Assembly (NCBI GenBank): GCA_029834535.1
Contig: JAQMWT010000447.1
Coordinates: 40,194 to 104,193, forward strand
Direction: 5' to 3'
From: Chrysophaeum taylorii
Lineage: Eukaryota > Sar > Pelagophyceae > Pelagomonadales > Pelagomonadaceae
DNA: 64,000 bases
Positions 8,860 through 18,469 of the stretch are shown one piece after another; positions within the stretch are counted from its first letter, which is position 1; every line of letters starts with the position of its first letter. Under the pieces are notes generated by a model. The model was not told where the DNA came from. It did no database searches and was given only the letters and a program-made list of their open reading frames with translations. Made by a program: the position numbers and the translations under genes.

Positions 8860-11050
8860 GAGTGCGGGGGGCTTGTGAGTGTCATAGGAGATGTGTGGCG
8901 GTTGTGCATCAAAAAAACACCATCACGTAGAGGACGGGCGTGGCCAACTAATAAGAATGACGACTGCATGAAAAGGTCAACGCGAAAGTTGTCGAGCATT
9001 AGTAGTACTGGAGCGAGGTAGACAAGACCTGCGCTTGGATTGCGAGCGTCTTCGGTGGTGAGAAGTGTGAGTGCTAGCAATGTAGCCATAACCGACATTG
9101 AGCCCTGTGAGATCTTGACAGGGGTATTATCAACAGAAGATCCCTCAAGAATAAGAGGGGAGGTGGTATGGCAAGAGTTTTTACCGGCGGCGCCGGTGTC
9201 AAAGATGGCGACGAGCTTTGTGGATGGAGTTAGTGGCGTGCAACTTTTCAGACGAATGCGTCTGGAGGAGTCGTTTCGGTGAGACTTGGTACGTCCGACG
9301 AGTAGTCGGTTGTGGATTTGAGACTCATGATTTGTGTTGAATTGAGCGACAAGAATTCTTGCTGTGGAGATGTGCCGAAGGAGTAGGATGGGGAACTACT
9401 GGAAAAGGAGGGATGAGAGAGGACTACTGGACTGCGGAGGACTATGTCGCTGAGAAGATCCTGCTGATGTGACTACCTGTGTTGAGTGGGCTCGCGAATT
9501 GAGCGCGCGGGGTGTACGAGCCGCCCACGCCGTGCTTAGGGGTTTGACGGTTCGTCGGAGACATCTTCGTCACTGTCGCGATGCGTATCGGCGATATGGA
9601 CATCCTCAGATACGGGGCAGACTAGGTCGTCCATTCCCACATAGTTCGTGAGGTAGGACATGGCCGTTTAAACTTTGGCGTTGTCTTTCCCAATCAGCTC
9701 ACGGACCTCTTTGATAATCGTTGCAATGAATTGTCGCGTGTTTCATCACGTGGTCTCTTCAGCAATTTGGCGACATAATCAGTCAGCAATTTGTACGAGT
9801 TTGCGAACGAGGGGCAAATCGGGTGTGAGAGAGCTGTCGTCGACGTCCCGTGTTTTATGTGACTTACACGAGACGACAAACTCCTCTTGGAGTTTGTCGT
9901 CTCGCGTGAGTTCTTTTCAAGATCACGGTGATTACGGGAATCCTCCGCGAGACGTTCGTACACGGTGCTAGTGCTCGGGTGGATAGTTGGAAGCGGCATA
10001 TCCGTCGTCCGAACGTGTGCTGGACACGTACGGGTCAAGCCGGGAAAAAAGATCTTGTCATGAAATGTTGATGAAGAGCGCGGCTTCTCCTTGGTCCGCC
10101 GACGCTTGTGCCAGTCATGTTGTGACTTGCCGTATTGCGTGGCTGCCTGGTCGGAGGACTCTGAAGCTGGTTTGGGCGTCTGTGTAAGCTGCTTGAAATA
10201 AAAGCAGTGTCCGCCGAAAGGTTCATCGCATGACCGTCGTTGTCATTGTCGGATGATTCCGGATTGGATTCTAGTTCGCGTGCTGCCTCGTAAGCATCAA
10301 AGTCGGGAGAGTCTTGCTCTGAGCCTCAGGCGAATTACTGTTACAGAGTGCGTGAAGACCAGCGTCAGGCGTATGGTCGGAGTACTCAGCTATGGTGAGC
10401 TGAATGAGGTCCCGGTGTGGGGTCGTGGCCATCGCGTGGTCAAGACGACGAGCGAGTTCCACCAGCGAAGTTGCGCAACGACCCAACTTTTTTGATGAAA
10501 GTGAGATCATGATAGGCACAGTGTGTTTGACCGGCTTTTCAGAAGAGCTTAGATATGGTGCGCTGCCATGATGCGGCGTGGGGTTTGTCGATGACATCAG
10601 GAGAGTAGTGGCGATTAAAAATTATCGTCTCTGCGTAGTCCACGAGCGTTTGTTCGGAGATGCGCTGTGCGGGTTGGAACACCTCCATGATCTTGAGAAT
10701 GTTGCGGAGAAAGCCAGTGTGATATCCATCGTTCTCGAGTTGTGCTGGATTCTCAATGCGCGTTGCTTTACATTGAAGGCCAGTCGGGCCATATAAGCAG
10801 GCACATGAGACTTGAATATGAGCAGGACAGCAGCGAGACGTTGTTGGGTAGCCAAAGCACGCGATGCGGCCAGCGTGTTGATGGACTGCAGAAAGTTAAG
10901 TCTCGACAGTATCTGAATTGCAGATGCGAGGTGGACACGCCCAAAATGTTCCATAGTGCGCATGCAGTCTATTACGTTTAAAGGCAGAACACACACACAC
11001 CAACATTCAACGACGGCACGAGAATAGGAACATATGTACACACGCACACA
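8860..11050 (-). pseudogene. Decayed LTR-type retrotransposon gag-protease region
   Basis: Reading the minus strand from 11050 downwards, protein-like blocks follow one another across stops and frameshifts: an alpha-helical block with SRALATQQRLAAVLLIFKSH near 10850, PHRDLIQLTIAEYSDH near 10400, a serine/threonine-rich segment with YERLAEDSRNHRDLEK and YKLLTDYVAKLLKRP near 9750-9960, then at 9215-9183 KLVAIFDTGAAGKNS. The DTGA triad at 9186-9200 is the retropepsin signature, in the order expected after gag. About 100 further residues follow to 8860. No reverse transcriptase or LTRs are recognised. Function is lost. Confidence 0.5.
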
Positions 11051-11058
11051 CACACAAG
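10987..11058. repeat. AC-rich microsatellite
   Basis: Two runs of CACACA (about 10990-11000 and 11043-11057) separated by unique sequence, directly upstream of the decayed gag frame. Confidence 0.8.
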
Positions 11059-12035
11059 ATAACCAGTGTCTTGCACCGAGCTTGCCGCCGTCTTACGAGG
11101 GCATACGCAAGAGACAGACCAGCACCTGCGATTGCCAACTGCATCCTTCCACCGAGAAGGGCACGCTCGCTATCTCTATTGATAGATGGAAGTAAAATTC
11201 GTTTTAAAAGAGGGTAGACGTAAGAGGTAGACCACCCATGCGATTCCCTGCACCGTACTACCGAGAAGGGTACGATCTCTATCTCTTGGTAGAGATTTTA
11301 GTCCTATACGCCGTGAGCCGACAGCAACGACCGGACATCCTGGCCTGTGTTGGGAGGTGTGGCAGATTGCTTTGGCTCCGAGGCTCTGTGCTCTTCGTAG
11401 TCTTGTCGGCACCAGGAGTAAGTAATGCCCCCTCCGGCACTCGTCGACTTCTCGCTGGAAGGGTTCCTCCTGGCAGGGACTCTCGAGAGTCCTGGATTTG
11501 AAAAGCGCTGAGATGGACTTGGGAGGCTCGGACTTGGGCACTGGGTCGTTCGAGGATTTCACACTTTGGCCCAAGACTACACTCCGCGCATCATCAACGT
11601 GGCTGGAGAAATTGACCTGCCTTGATGATGCGGGGATCTGGCTGGCTGCATTGCGCACTGTCGTACTGTAGACGTCGCTATCCACGGGCAGCAAGTTGAC
11701 GAGGGAGTGAACAGCCTCCGCCAAAGTGCTCCTTCAAAAGTTCCAGCTGCCCTTCCTGGTTGTAGGTGTTGCAGACGGGCACGCTGCACACCTGGTCATG
11801 GACAGACACGCACATCTCCTTGATGTGACACCTTAGTCTGTTGCGACGCATCATAGCGGGGCGCGGACCGAATTGTTGGCTGTACAAACCGCGTGTCAAA
11901 GCTCTCGAGACGCGCGACAACCCGCTCCTGGTGCAAAGGGGAGCCCGCTTACCCGCATGACCGCTTCCACCGAGTAGATATTCACGGGTTCGTGCTCAAC
12001 GACGATCTCGATCCGCGGCGCGGTCGCGCTCCCGT
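11059..12035. other. No intact gene
   Basis: A minus-strand frame of 182 codons at 11176-11724 has low-complexity composition and no domain I know. Near 11800-11850 the minus strand reads RCHIKEMCVSVHDQVC and VPVCN, a cysteine spacing that could be a broken zinc ribbon, but nothing supports a family. Confidence 0.35.
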
Positions 12036-12330
12036 CATCGGGGTACGAGCGCCTCCGCGAACACGCGCTTCAGGTAGCCGACCGGTATGCCGGCGGGGTT
12101 GTCGACGCGAACGGTGTTTTCGTCGTACGGGTTTATCGGTTCGCGCACCAACGCCGCCGTCTCCTCGGCGTGGATGACGCCGTCCTAGTATCGGCACCCT
12201 ACGATCAAGACCCCACATCGCCCATACAGTACGTGGTTCGCCTTGCGGTGCAGGCTCAGCCCGCGTTGTCAACGCTTGGAACGCCCGGACACGGCGTACT
12301 CGACGCGGGCGACCTCGCGGACGGGGGTGC
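12036..12330 (-). pseudogene. HIRAN-domain fragment with possible PARP-type zinc-finger remnant
   Basis: On the minus strand, after a stop, DGVIHAEETAALVREP is followed by INPYDENTVRVDN and GIPVGYLKRVFAEAL, ending at a stop near 12036. This is the HIRAN core, where LVREP.NPYD.NA.RVDN and VG.(L/I)KR are diagnostic. HIRAN domains bind 3' DNA ends and occur in HLTF/Rad5-type remodellers and in stand-alone nuclease or helicase fusions. Immediately N-terminal, VEYAVSGRSK with later SLHRKANHVLYG recalls the VEYAKSGRAKC start of PARP-type zinc fingers, but its cysteines are replaced and a stop interrupts. No helicase or ATPase follows. It is a fragment of a dead gene or transposon cargo. Confidence 0.55.
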
Positions 12331-12816
12331 GACGTGCGGGAGCACGTCCTTGCAGGGAGCCCTCGCGATCCCTACAAGGTGGGGGTATACATACCGTTCA
12401 AAGGTTTTGGGGGGGAGACGTGAGTCATTTTAAACTTAAAAAAATAAAGGGTCGATAGCAAGTACATGAAGAGGGGGGCGGCGCAGGTCGTGAGGGGTTA
12501 CTGGAGACGGTCCCCCCGAGTGCCTCTCGATATTCGAGCGGACTGCTCGTCCGTTAAGGCGATTTTACGTCGTCATTTTGCGCAATGCCTGGCGAGAGTG
12601 CGCGTGTAAGCACGCAGGGCGTTCAGGTGTTGGGGGCACTCGGAGGTAGGCGGGGTGGCAGGGGCAAACCCGGAACCAACCGCGTGGCAGCGCCGGGACG
12701 TCACGTATACTGTATGTAAAATGATTGTAGTAAAATTATTATTCAATTCTTGCGGAAGGAATCCTCTATTTTCCCAAGAAGGGATTGTAAAGTATAATAG
12801 GAGGGCGTAAGAAGAA
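12331..12816. other. Intergenic upstream of sulfotransferase paralog 2
   Basis: No gene is recognised. A long antisense open frame crosses this stretch from the neighbouring gene but has shadow-type composition. The last 100 bases before the ATG are AT-rich and would hold the promoter. Confidence 0.4.
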
Positions 12817-15007
12817 ATGCTGGCGCTGGCAGTGGTTGCTGCCGCGCATCGCATCGAGGATCCGACCCTCGCGGTTGCGAATTGGTCACGGCCCGCGTCG
12901 CGGTGCCACCCCTCTTGCAGTGTGGCACGCAAACGTCTCTTCGTGGCGATCTCGTCCGGCGGTAAGTCGAGGGCGCACACACCACGAAGAGAAATAGTCG
13001 TAGGCAACGAGGCTGCGAGGAGTCGCCGACAGGCTGCGAGAAGGACCTGGATCGGTACGCGTTTTTGCATGCAGTCTATTATTGGATTGCAGGTCAAGAG
13101 TGTGATCGAACGCGGTGCTCTTACAGCTTTTTTGTCTACGGGCGCGCTACCCGCGGCGAGAAAGACGCGGTGTGGCTCGAGGACGCGCAGGCGTCGGCCT
13201 ATGGCTTCAAGCTCCAGCAGATCGCCTGGATCTCCTCGACGCAAGGAGCGGACTTCGTACTGTTGGTCGACGACCAAGGCTTCGTACGTCTCGATCGGGT
13301 GCTCGACGAGCTCGCTATCAGACCTAAGGAACGCTTCGCCTGGGGTACGGGCTGCGGGTCTTTCCGGGAATTCTTGCGATCTGGGTTCGCGCTCCTCTCC
13401 ATGGATGTCGCGATGGTGCTGACCCGCGCCTACGCGGCCGGCGTCGACGTCGACGCGCTGTTCCCCCGGCTTCGGCTCGCGGTTCTCGACGACGCGCAGC
13501 GGCTCGTCGCGCCCAGCATCACGAGGGACGCGCCGCGAAGACTGCGGTTTTGCGAGAGATACGTGCACTGCGCCAACGCCTCCGACAGGACGTATTGCGA
13601 CAATGCAAAGGTGGTTGGAGCGCCGGCAAAAAAGAAGGTGGGAGCGCCGGCAAAAAAACGGGCGATGCCGGTCAAAGCGCGGGCCGCGCCGGTCATCGCG
13701 CGGTCCGCGCGGTGCGCGCACGCGAGCGACAACGAGACGCCGAGTAGCGATGTCGCGCGATGGTGGCGGGACGCCGACCTCGCTCGCGCGGGCGACGACT
13801 GCTGCGCTCCGCCGCGAGCCGCGACCGAGGCGTGTGCCGTCTTTCGGGGCCGCGGTCTGCGTGCGGGTTTCGGCGAGGGGGTCGTGCTCGCGAGCTTCCC
13901 CGGGTCGGGGAACACGTGGATGCGGTTGCTGCTCGAGTACGGTTCGGGCGTGCTGTCGGGGTCGATCTACGACGACGCGTCGCTCATGCGACCGTTGCCG
14001 GCCGAGGGAAACCGGCACGGCCCGTCCGTGGTCGCCATAAAGGCGCACGTCGCTCCGCGGCAGTACTTTGCCATGACGGGGGCGACCAAGGTCATTCTCC
14101 TGACGCGACACCCGTTCAACGCGATTTTCGCCGAATTTCAGCGTCGAATTGGCGAGTTACGCAAGTCGACCATCTCGAACGCGCACGTTCACGTCTTGGA
14201 GTCCTTTGGCGACGCGGTCAAGAAACTTTTTTCGCGCTACGCGCTCTGCATGAGCTGCAAGTGGGCCCTCTACGTCCTCCAGCACGCCGACCTCGACTTT
14301 CTGCACCACGTCCGCTACGAGGACCTCGTTTCCGACGCGGCGACGACCACCCGCACCGCGCTCGAATTCGCGGGTTTCCGTCCGTCGGCGCAGCGCCTGC
14401 GCTGCGCGCCGCTCCTCGCCGTCGACGGCGCCGTCCGACGCAACAAAACCAAGCACACAGCCGTGAGAGAGGAGCCGCCGCCGCCGCCCCGAATTTGTTG
14501 TTGTTGTTGTTGCTCCAGCGCAAAAAAAAAAAAAAAACGTGGTCGCAGGCGACCGTCTTCGGCGCCGACAAGCGCCTGGCGTGCGAGGTCTGGCATCGCG
14601 CGACGGCGAACCCCGCGAGCCGTGAGAAAGAAGACTTGGCGCTGTCTGTTGTTCTCTTTATCCTCCTCGCAGGTCGTCTCGTCGAGCGCTTCCGGTACGA
14701 GCCGGGAGTCTTCGACTGCAGCCCGCGCGTCGCGCACCTCGAGTGCGCGGACCCCGAGTCCAAGGCCGGCAACTGCTACGGGACAATGACCAAAGGTACG
14801 AAGAAAAAACCCTCGTCTTTCGCGTCTTCACCTCATCGCGCAGCGGCGGTGGACCGGGCGATGCACGTCGACGGCACGGGGCAACACGTACTCCCAACAA
14901 CGAGTCTGATGAGGCGGCGGCGTCGGCCCCCTTTCCTGCACCATCGGTCCCCGGGCACGACCATGGACTCTAGGAGGGAGGTTTTTGAATCTGAACCCTT
15001 GTTGTAA
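12817..15007 (+). CDS. GT31-like / WSCD-type sulfotransferase fusion protein, paralog 2
   Basis: Five exons can be placed by GT-AG sites and alignment to paralog 1: 12817-12961, 13093-14462, 14549-14621, 14673-14795 and 14844-15007, giving 624 residues. An N-terminal signal anchor is followed by RLFVAIS, then FFVYGRA and the GT31-like block DFVLLVDDQGFVRLDRVLDEL with GFALLSMDVAMVL downstream; here the metal motif is DDQ instead of the usual DDD/DxD. A repetitive AKKK/GAPAKK linker precedes the conserved WWRDAD...DDCC linker. The sulfotransferase part has SFPGSGNTW, YGSGVLSGSIYDD and TRHPFNAIFAEFQRR. The penultimate intron positions flank WHRATANPAS and RRLVERFRYEPG, which align cleanly with WHRIIANPASRRLVDEMGYTPG of paralog 1. 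The likely product is a Golgi type-II glycan-sulfating enzyme. The C-terminal tail is arginine-rich and diverged. Confidence 0.8.
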
Positions 15008-15019
15008 TAATAATCAATC

Positions 15020-15931
15020 ATGTGGGTTCGCGTCGCCGGGTTCGCCCTGCTCGGGGCCGTCGCGTTGGTGGCCCTGAGGCGTCGCAAAAAGAAGGCCGTT
15101 TACTTCAAGTCATCGCGGGGTATCGGGCGGTTCGTGCGACGAAAGCTCGGGCTCTCGAGCAGCGCCGACTTGAGGTCGGTCCACGTGATCTTCGATTTCG
15201 ACCATACGCTGACTTCCCACGATTCACCCCAATGCCACGACCACCTCGCGGACGTGGACGTTGTTGCCGAGGAAATGCGCAAGTACCTCGACTTTGGGAA
15301 CGGGGGACATCCTGAACTCCGGGGGTTGCCAGTCGGCGAGTGGTGGGTCCGGGTTCATAAACTTCTCGTGGACCGGAAGGTGTCGACGGCAGCGCTCGAG
15401 GAGGCGCGCGCGAAGAAACCGATCCGGCTCCGCGACGGCGTTTCCGAGACGCTCGGCTTGCTATTGACCTTGGGCGTCCCCGTGACCGTCGTCTCGGCCG
15501 GCTTGGAACACGTCGTCGAGGACGTCCTCGAAGAATTTCAGACGTGTACCCTCGCCGACGATTGCATCTTGCGCGTCGGCGACGCGCTCCATCTCGTCGC
15601 CAACCGCCTTATATTCGAGGACGGCATTGCCGTCGACGCCGCGCCCGACCCCCCCGTCCACGCCGGCAACAAGCACGCTGTATACGACCGCCTCCGGCCC
15701 TTCTTCGACGACGTCGTTCGCACCAGACCCAAGCTCCTCGTGGTCGGCGACAGCGTCGGCGACGTTAAGGCCGCGGCCAACATTCCCAAGTCACACTTCG
15801 TCTCCGTTGCCTTCTACAATCCCCAAAACCCCTGGGCCTCGAGGGCCAAGTTCGACGAAGCCTACGATGCCCTTCTGCCCCACACGGCATCCCTTGCCTG
15901 GCTCCGCGACATGCTCACTTCCTTGCCCTAA
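15020..15931 (+). CDS. Cytosolic 5'-nucleotidase III-like (UMPH-1 family) HAD phosphatase
   Basis: A single-exon frame of 303 residues. Residues 4-20 form a hydrophobic N-terminal segment followed by RRRKKK, so the protein may be membrane-anchored. HAD motif I is DFDHTLTSHDSP at 59-70, a form typical of pyrimidine 5'-nucleotidases of the NT5C3/UMPH-1 family; these use 'FDFD.TLT'. PVTVVSAGLEHVVEDVL is the motif II region, and VVGDSVGDVKAA near 243 is motif IV with its two acidic residues. The family hydrolyses pyrimidine nucleoside monophosphates such as UMP and CMP, or 7-methyl-GMP. The gene starts 12 bases after the stop of sulfotransferase paralog 2, so both genes must share very little regulatory space. 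The N-terminal anchor is unusual for the family. Confidence 0.85.
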   Translation: MWVRVAGFALLGAVALVALRRRKKKAVYFKSSRGIGRFVRRKLGLSSSADLRSVHVIFDFDHTLTSHDSPQCHDHLADVDVVAEEMRKYLDFGNGGHPELRGLPVGEWWVRVHKLLVDRKVSTAALEEARAKKPIRLRDGVSETLGLLLTLGVPVTVVSAGLEHVVEDVLEEFQTCTLADDCILRVGDALHLVANRLIFEDGIAVDAAPDPPVHAGNKHAVYDRLRPFFDDVVRTRPKLLVVGDSVGDVKAAANIPKSHFVSVAFYNPQNPWASRAKFDEAYDALLPHTASLAWLRDMLTSLP

Positions 15932-16027
15932 CTATTTTTTTCTCGAGCCTTGGTGCGCTTTGTTCGATCGCCTGCGTTCGGCTGCCGTTGAGTTTTTCTT
16001 TCAATCGAGAGGATGGATGGGTGTTTC

Positions 16028-16108
16028 CGCGTGGAGGTCAGGTCAGGTCCGGTCCGGTCCGGTCCGGTCCGGTCCGGTCCGGTCCGTCTCGTCTCGTCTC
16101 GTCTCGGG
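16028..16108. repeat. GGTCC and GTCTC pentanucleotide microsatellites
   Basis: About ten tandem GGTC(C/A) units at 16034-16086 pass directly into four GTCTC units. The tract lies between two convergent genes. Confidence 0.9.
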
Positions 16109-16154
16109 CAGTTGTTCCGTTGTAGAGAAATAAGAAAGCCATCCATCATTCAGT

Positions 16155-16937
16155 TCAGTCGACGAGGAGGCGTTTTATGCGGTAGCCCTGGTGCCTGTTG
16201 AGGAGGAGGCGGGTGTCGAGGGAGGGCCTGCGATCGAGGAGGCCAACGAGAAGGCTTTTTGCGTCGTCGATGAGGTCGGCGTCGTCGAGGTCGTCCCAGT
16301 CGTGGTTGAGTTCCTGGAAACAGCGGAAGGTGGAGGGGATGCGGGGAAAGACACTTTCTCGAAAGCGGCGGAGCTCCGAGGCCTTATCCTCACACAAGGC
16401 GGCCAGGAGTGCCTGGACGTCGTGGTATACCAGAAACCAGTCGAGGTCATCGCCGTCGCTCGCGTAACGGTAGGCGCCAAAAGCAACGATCGCGTCATAC
16501 CACGGTCCGTCGAGGATTTTGGGGCGATGCCGCGACACGCACTCGAGTCGCGCTGTGAGCTCTAACTTGCCGTCGGAACAGCTTGGATTTCGCGCGTCTT
16601 GCGCGAGAATCGCGAGACCAACCAGAAACGCGAACTGGTCAGAACATGCGGGCAGCATGCGAAACCTGCGTCGTAGGGCCTCGAGGGAGGGCCGCGGCGC
16701 GAAGGCGACCGATGTCTCGATGCGACCGTTCGCGATGTCGCCGATCGGCAGCGTTGTGTCCCTATCGTACACTTCCCCGCTCAACGCGTCGTAGATCACT
16801 GTCGTCCGCACGACGGCACCCCTGCCGTCGACAAAGTCGCAGTCGAAGGCGCGCCGATCGTTCGTCCGCCGGGCGCGCAGCACGCAGAACCCGAAATATT
16901 CGCAGCACAGGTGGGGTCGCAATGTGCACCGTCGCAT
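16155..16937 (-). CDS. Hypothetical protein, unrecognised
   Basis: An uninterrupted minus-strand frame of 260 residues, starting MRRCTLRPHLCC and ending YRIKRLLVD. Codon use is like that of neighbouring genes. I see no signal peptide, no membrane segment and no motif I recognise. The middle carries an acidic patch (SDGDDLDWFLVYHDV), and near the C-terminus DWDDLDDADLIDDAK; both may be metal-binding or simply charged surface. The open frame extends 21 codons upstream, but without an ATG there and across a small transposon insertion (16986-17026), so the ATG at 16937 is preferred. It converges on the 5'-nucleotidase gene. Function unknown. Confidence 0.55.
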   Translation of the reverse strand: MRRCTLRPHLCCEYFGFCVLRARRTNDRRAFDCDFVDGRGAVVRTTVIYDALSGEVYDRDTTLPIGDIANGRIETSVAFAPRPSLEALRRRFRMLPACSDQFAFLVGLAILAQDARNPSCSDGKLELTARLECVSRHRPKILDGPWYDAIVAFGAYRYASDGDDLDWFLVYHDVQALLAALCEDKASELRRFRESVFPRIPSTFRCFQELNHDWDDLDDADLIDDAKSLLVGLLDRRPSLDTRLLLNRHQGYRIKRLLVD

Positions 16938-16974
16938 GCTCTCGTGCCGAAATCTATGGCCTTGACGAGGCTGA

Positions 16975-17037
16975 CTCAAGAATTCACCACACACACACAC
17001 CCCTCTTAGGAGTCGACCTTTAAAGGCTCAAGAATTC
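16975..17037 (+). mobile_element. 41-bp micro-insertion of the RLE retroelement 3' end, with 11-bp TSD
   Basis: The 11-mer CTCAAGAATTC is present at 16975-16985 and again at 17027-17037. Between them lie 41 bases (16986-17026) that match the extreme 3' end of the non-LTR element copies: a run of ACACAC, CCCTCTTAG, AGTCGAC and TTTAAA. This is an extremely 5'-truncated retrotransposition product. Confidence 0.8.
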
Positions 17038-17189
17038 TGCCCCGACTGAGACTTTCTTTGTACAGTATTGTGTTGGATGAGATGAACACAAAAAATAATA
17101 AAAATTGAGTTGCGGCCGTTAATTACCTTTTCCGCACTTGCCGCACGCAACGACACACATTCAACGCCGTGTCGAGTGTTGTATCCCCC

Positions 17190-18070
17190 CTCTTTTCGAG
17201 CAGCTAACGACGAGTTGCACCGTTGGCACCACCACCTCCTCGCATCCTCCGGTTGTCCTCTGGCGCGAGCACGCGCCTCTACGGACGGTATCGCGAAGGC
17301 AATCTCGCCCAACGCCATCTTCGCCGTGCTCGACGCAGAGCGACTCTACGACATAAAAACCCTCGCGTGGGGTTCGCTCTATACCGCCCACGCCCTCCAT
17401 CCCTCCCGTCGCCTGTCGACCGGCGCGCAGCGCAAGTCCACTCCGAGTACCTCGCTCGCGCCCGCGAAATCGACGCCATCATCACACCCCGCCGCGGCAC
17501 GGCACCCCCGCCTGGCTTCTCGGCCGCTGTCGAGCAGCGGCTACGCAGCTACGGCGCCGTCGCCGGCCTCGTTTTTGGTGCCTTCGGTGAGGCCAGCGCG
17601 GCATGCCACGCCCTCGCCAAGACGTGCGCAGAGCGAATTTCGGCGCGAACCAGTGGGTGGAATATGGCTGTGCCAACTTCACAGAGGCCGAGGCGGCCCA
17701 AACTCGCCGCATATACCGCAAGTGTGGGGGATCGCCAGCGCATTGGGCCGGGCGCGCTGTGCCCTCGCCGCCCTCAGCCATGTTGCCGCCTCGGGCAGCC
17801 CCACCCAAGCCGCCCGCCCTTAGCAGGGCGTCACACTTCGTCGCACATACGTCAGGCGGCAGCATGCGTACGACCTACGGGCGGGGCCCGCCCTCTCGGG
17901 CCCGTCCTCTCTTCGCCTGCCCCCCGCGGCTCGGCGATGACCCTGACTGGGCCTCGCATACCCATCTACGCCTGCCTTTCAGGCACATCCTTCATGCCCC
18001 CACGCTACGCGCCAATCCTTCAAGCACCCACATGCACCCCCCACCTCATCATACCAGTCGACCTTGAAAA
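17190..18070 (+). mobile_element. RLE-type non-LTR retrotransposon, copy A (old, internally deleted)
   Basis: From about 17206 (GAGTTGCACCGTTGGCACC) the sequence follows the 3' part of copies B and D with many substitutions. Near 17268 it jumps from the position equivalent to 19856 in copy B to the one equivalent to 20488, a deletion of about 625 bp, and then continues to the 3' end at GTCGACCTTGAAAAC near 18070, followed by an A-rich tail. It retains the region encoding the endonuclease catalytic segment (LYDIKTLAWG). Divergence and frameshifts make it inactive and older than B, C and D. Confidence 0.8.
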
Positions 18071-18469
18071 CAAAAAAAAAAAATCTAAATAAAATAAGTG
18101 AGGCCCACTGAGAGCAGCTCTTTCCGGTCATCATTTCGTCTAAAACTTTTGCCGCGCCGGCGACGAGCTGTTGTTATTACTAGGATTAAAGGTCGACTGC
18201 AAAGAGGGGGGGGGGTACGTTTGTGTTTACGCGGGGTGCTCGGGGTTGGGGACGCCGGGCAGGGTGACCGCGGAGGGGTGGAACCCGGAGCTAGCCGCAC
18301 CGACGCCCCTGTCGCCGGTCTCGCGTGATGGCACGCCAGGCGCCGTGGATACACATCAAAAAAACTTTATTAAATTTCGCCGTCAGGACGGACGGACGGA
18401 CGGACGGACGGAGTTCGCGCACCTGGATTCAGCCAGCCAGCCAGCAGCTCCCGGTGGTAGGTGGTCCCA
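18071..18469. other. Spacer between retroelement copies A and B
   Basis: Contains a run of nine G at about 18205-18213, an ACGG tetranucleotide array at 18386-18411 and CCAG/CAGC units at 18432-18446. No gene is recognised. Confidence 0.5.

Noticed and set aside
12573-14111. Antisense open frame of 512 codons opposite sulfotransferase paralog 2
   Set aside because: It crosses intron and intergenic sequence and has no motif; the plus-strand exons align with paralog 1.
16938-17000. Upstream extension of the hypothetical minus-strand gene
   Set aside because: The extension lacks an ATG and crosses the 41-bp retroelement stub, so it cannot be ancestral coding sequence.
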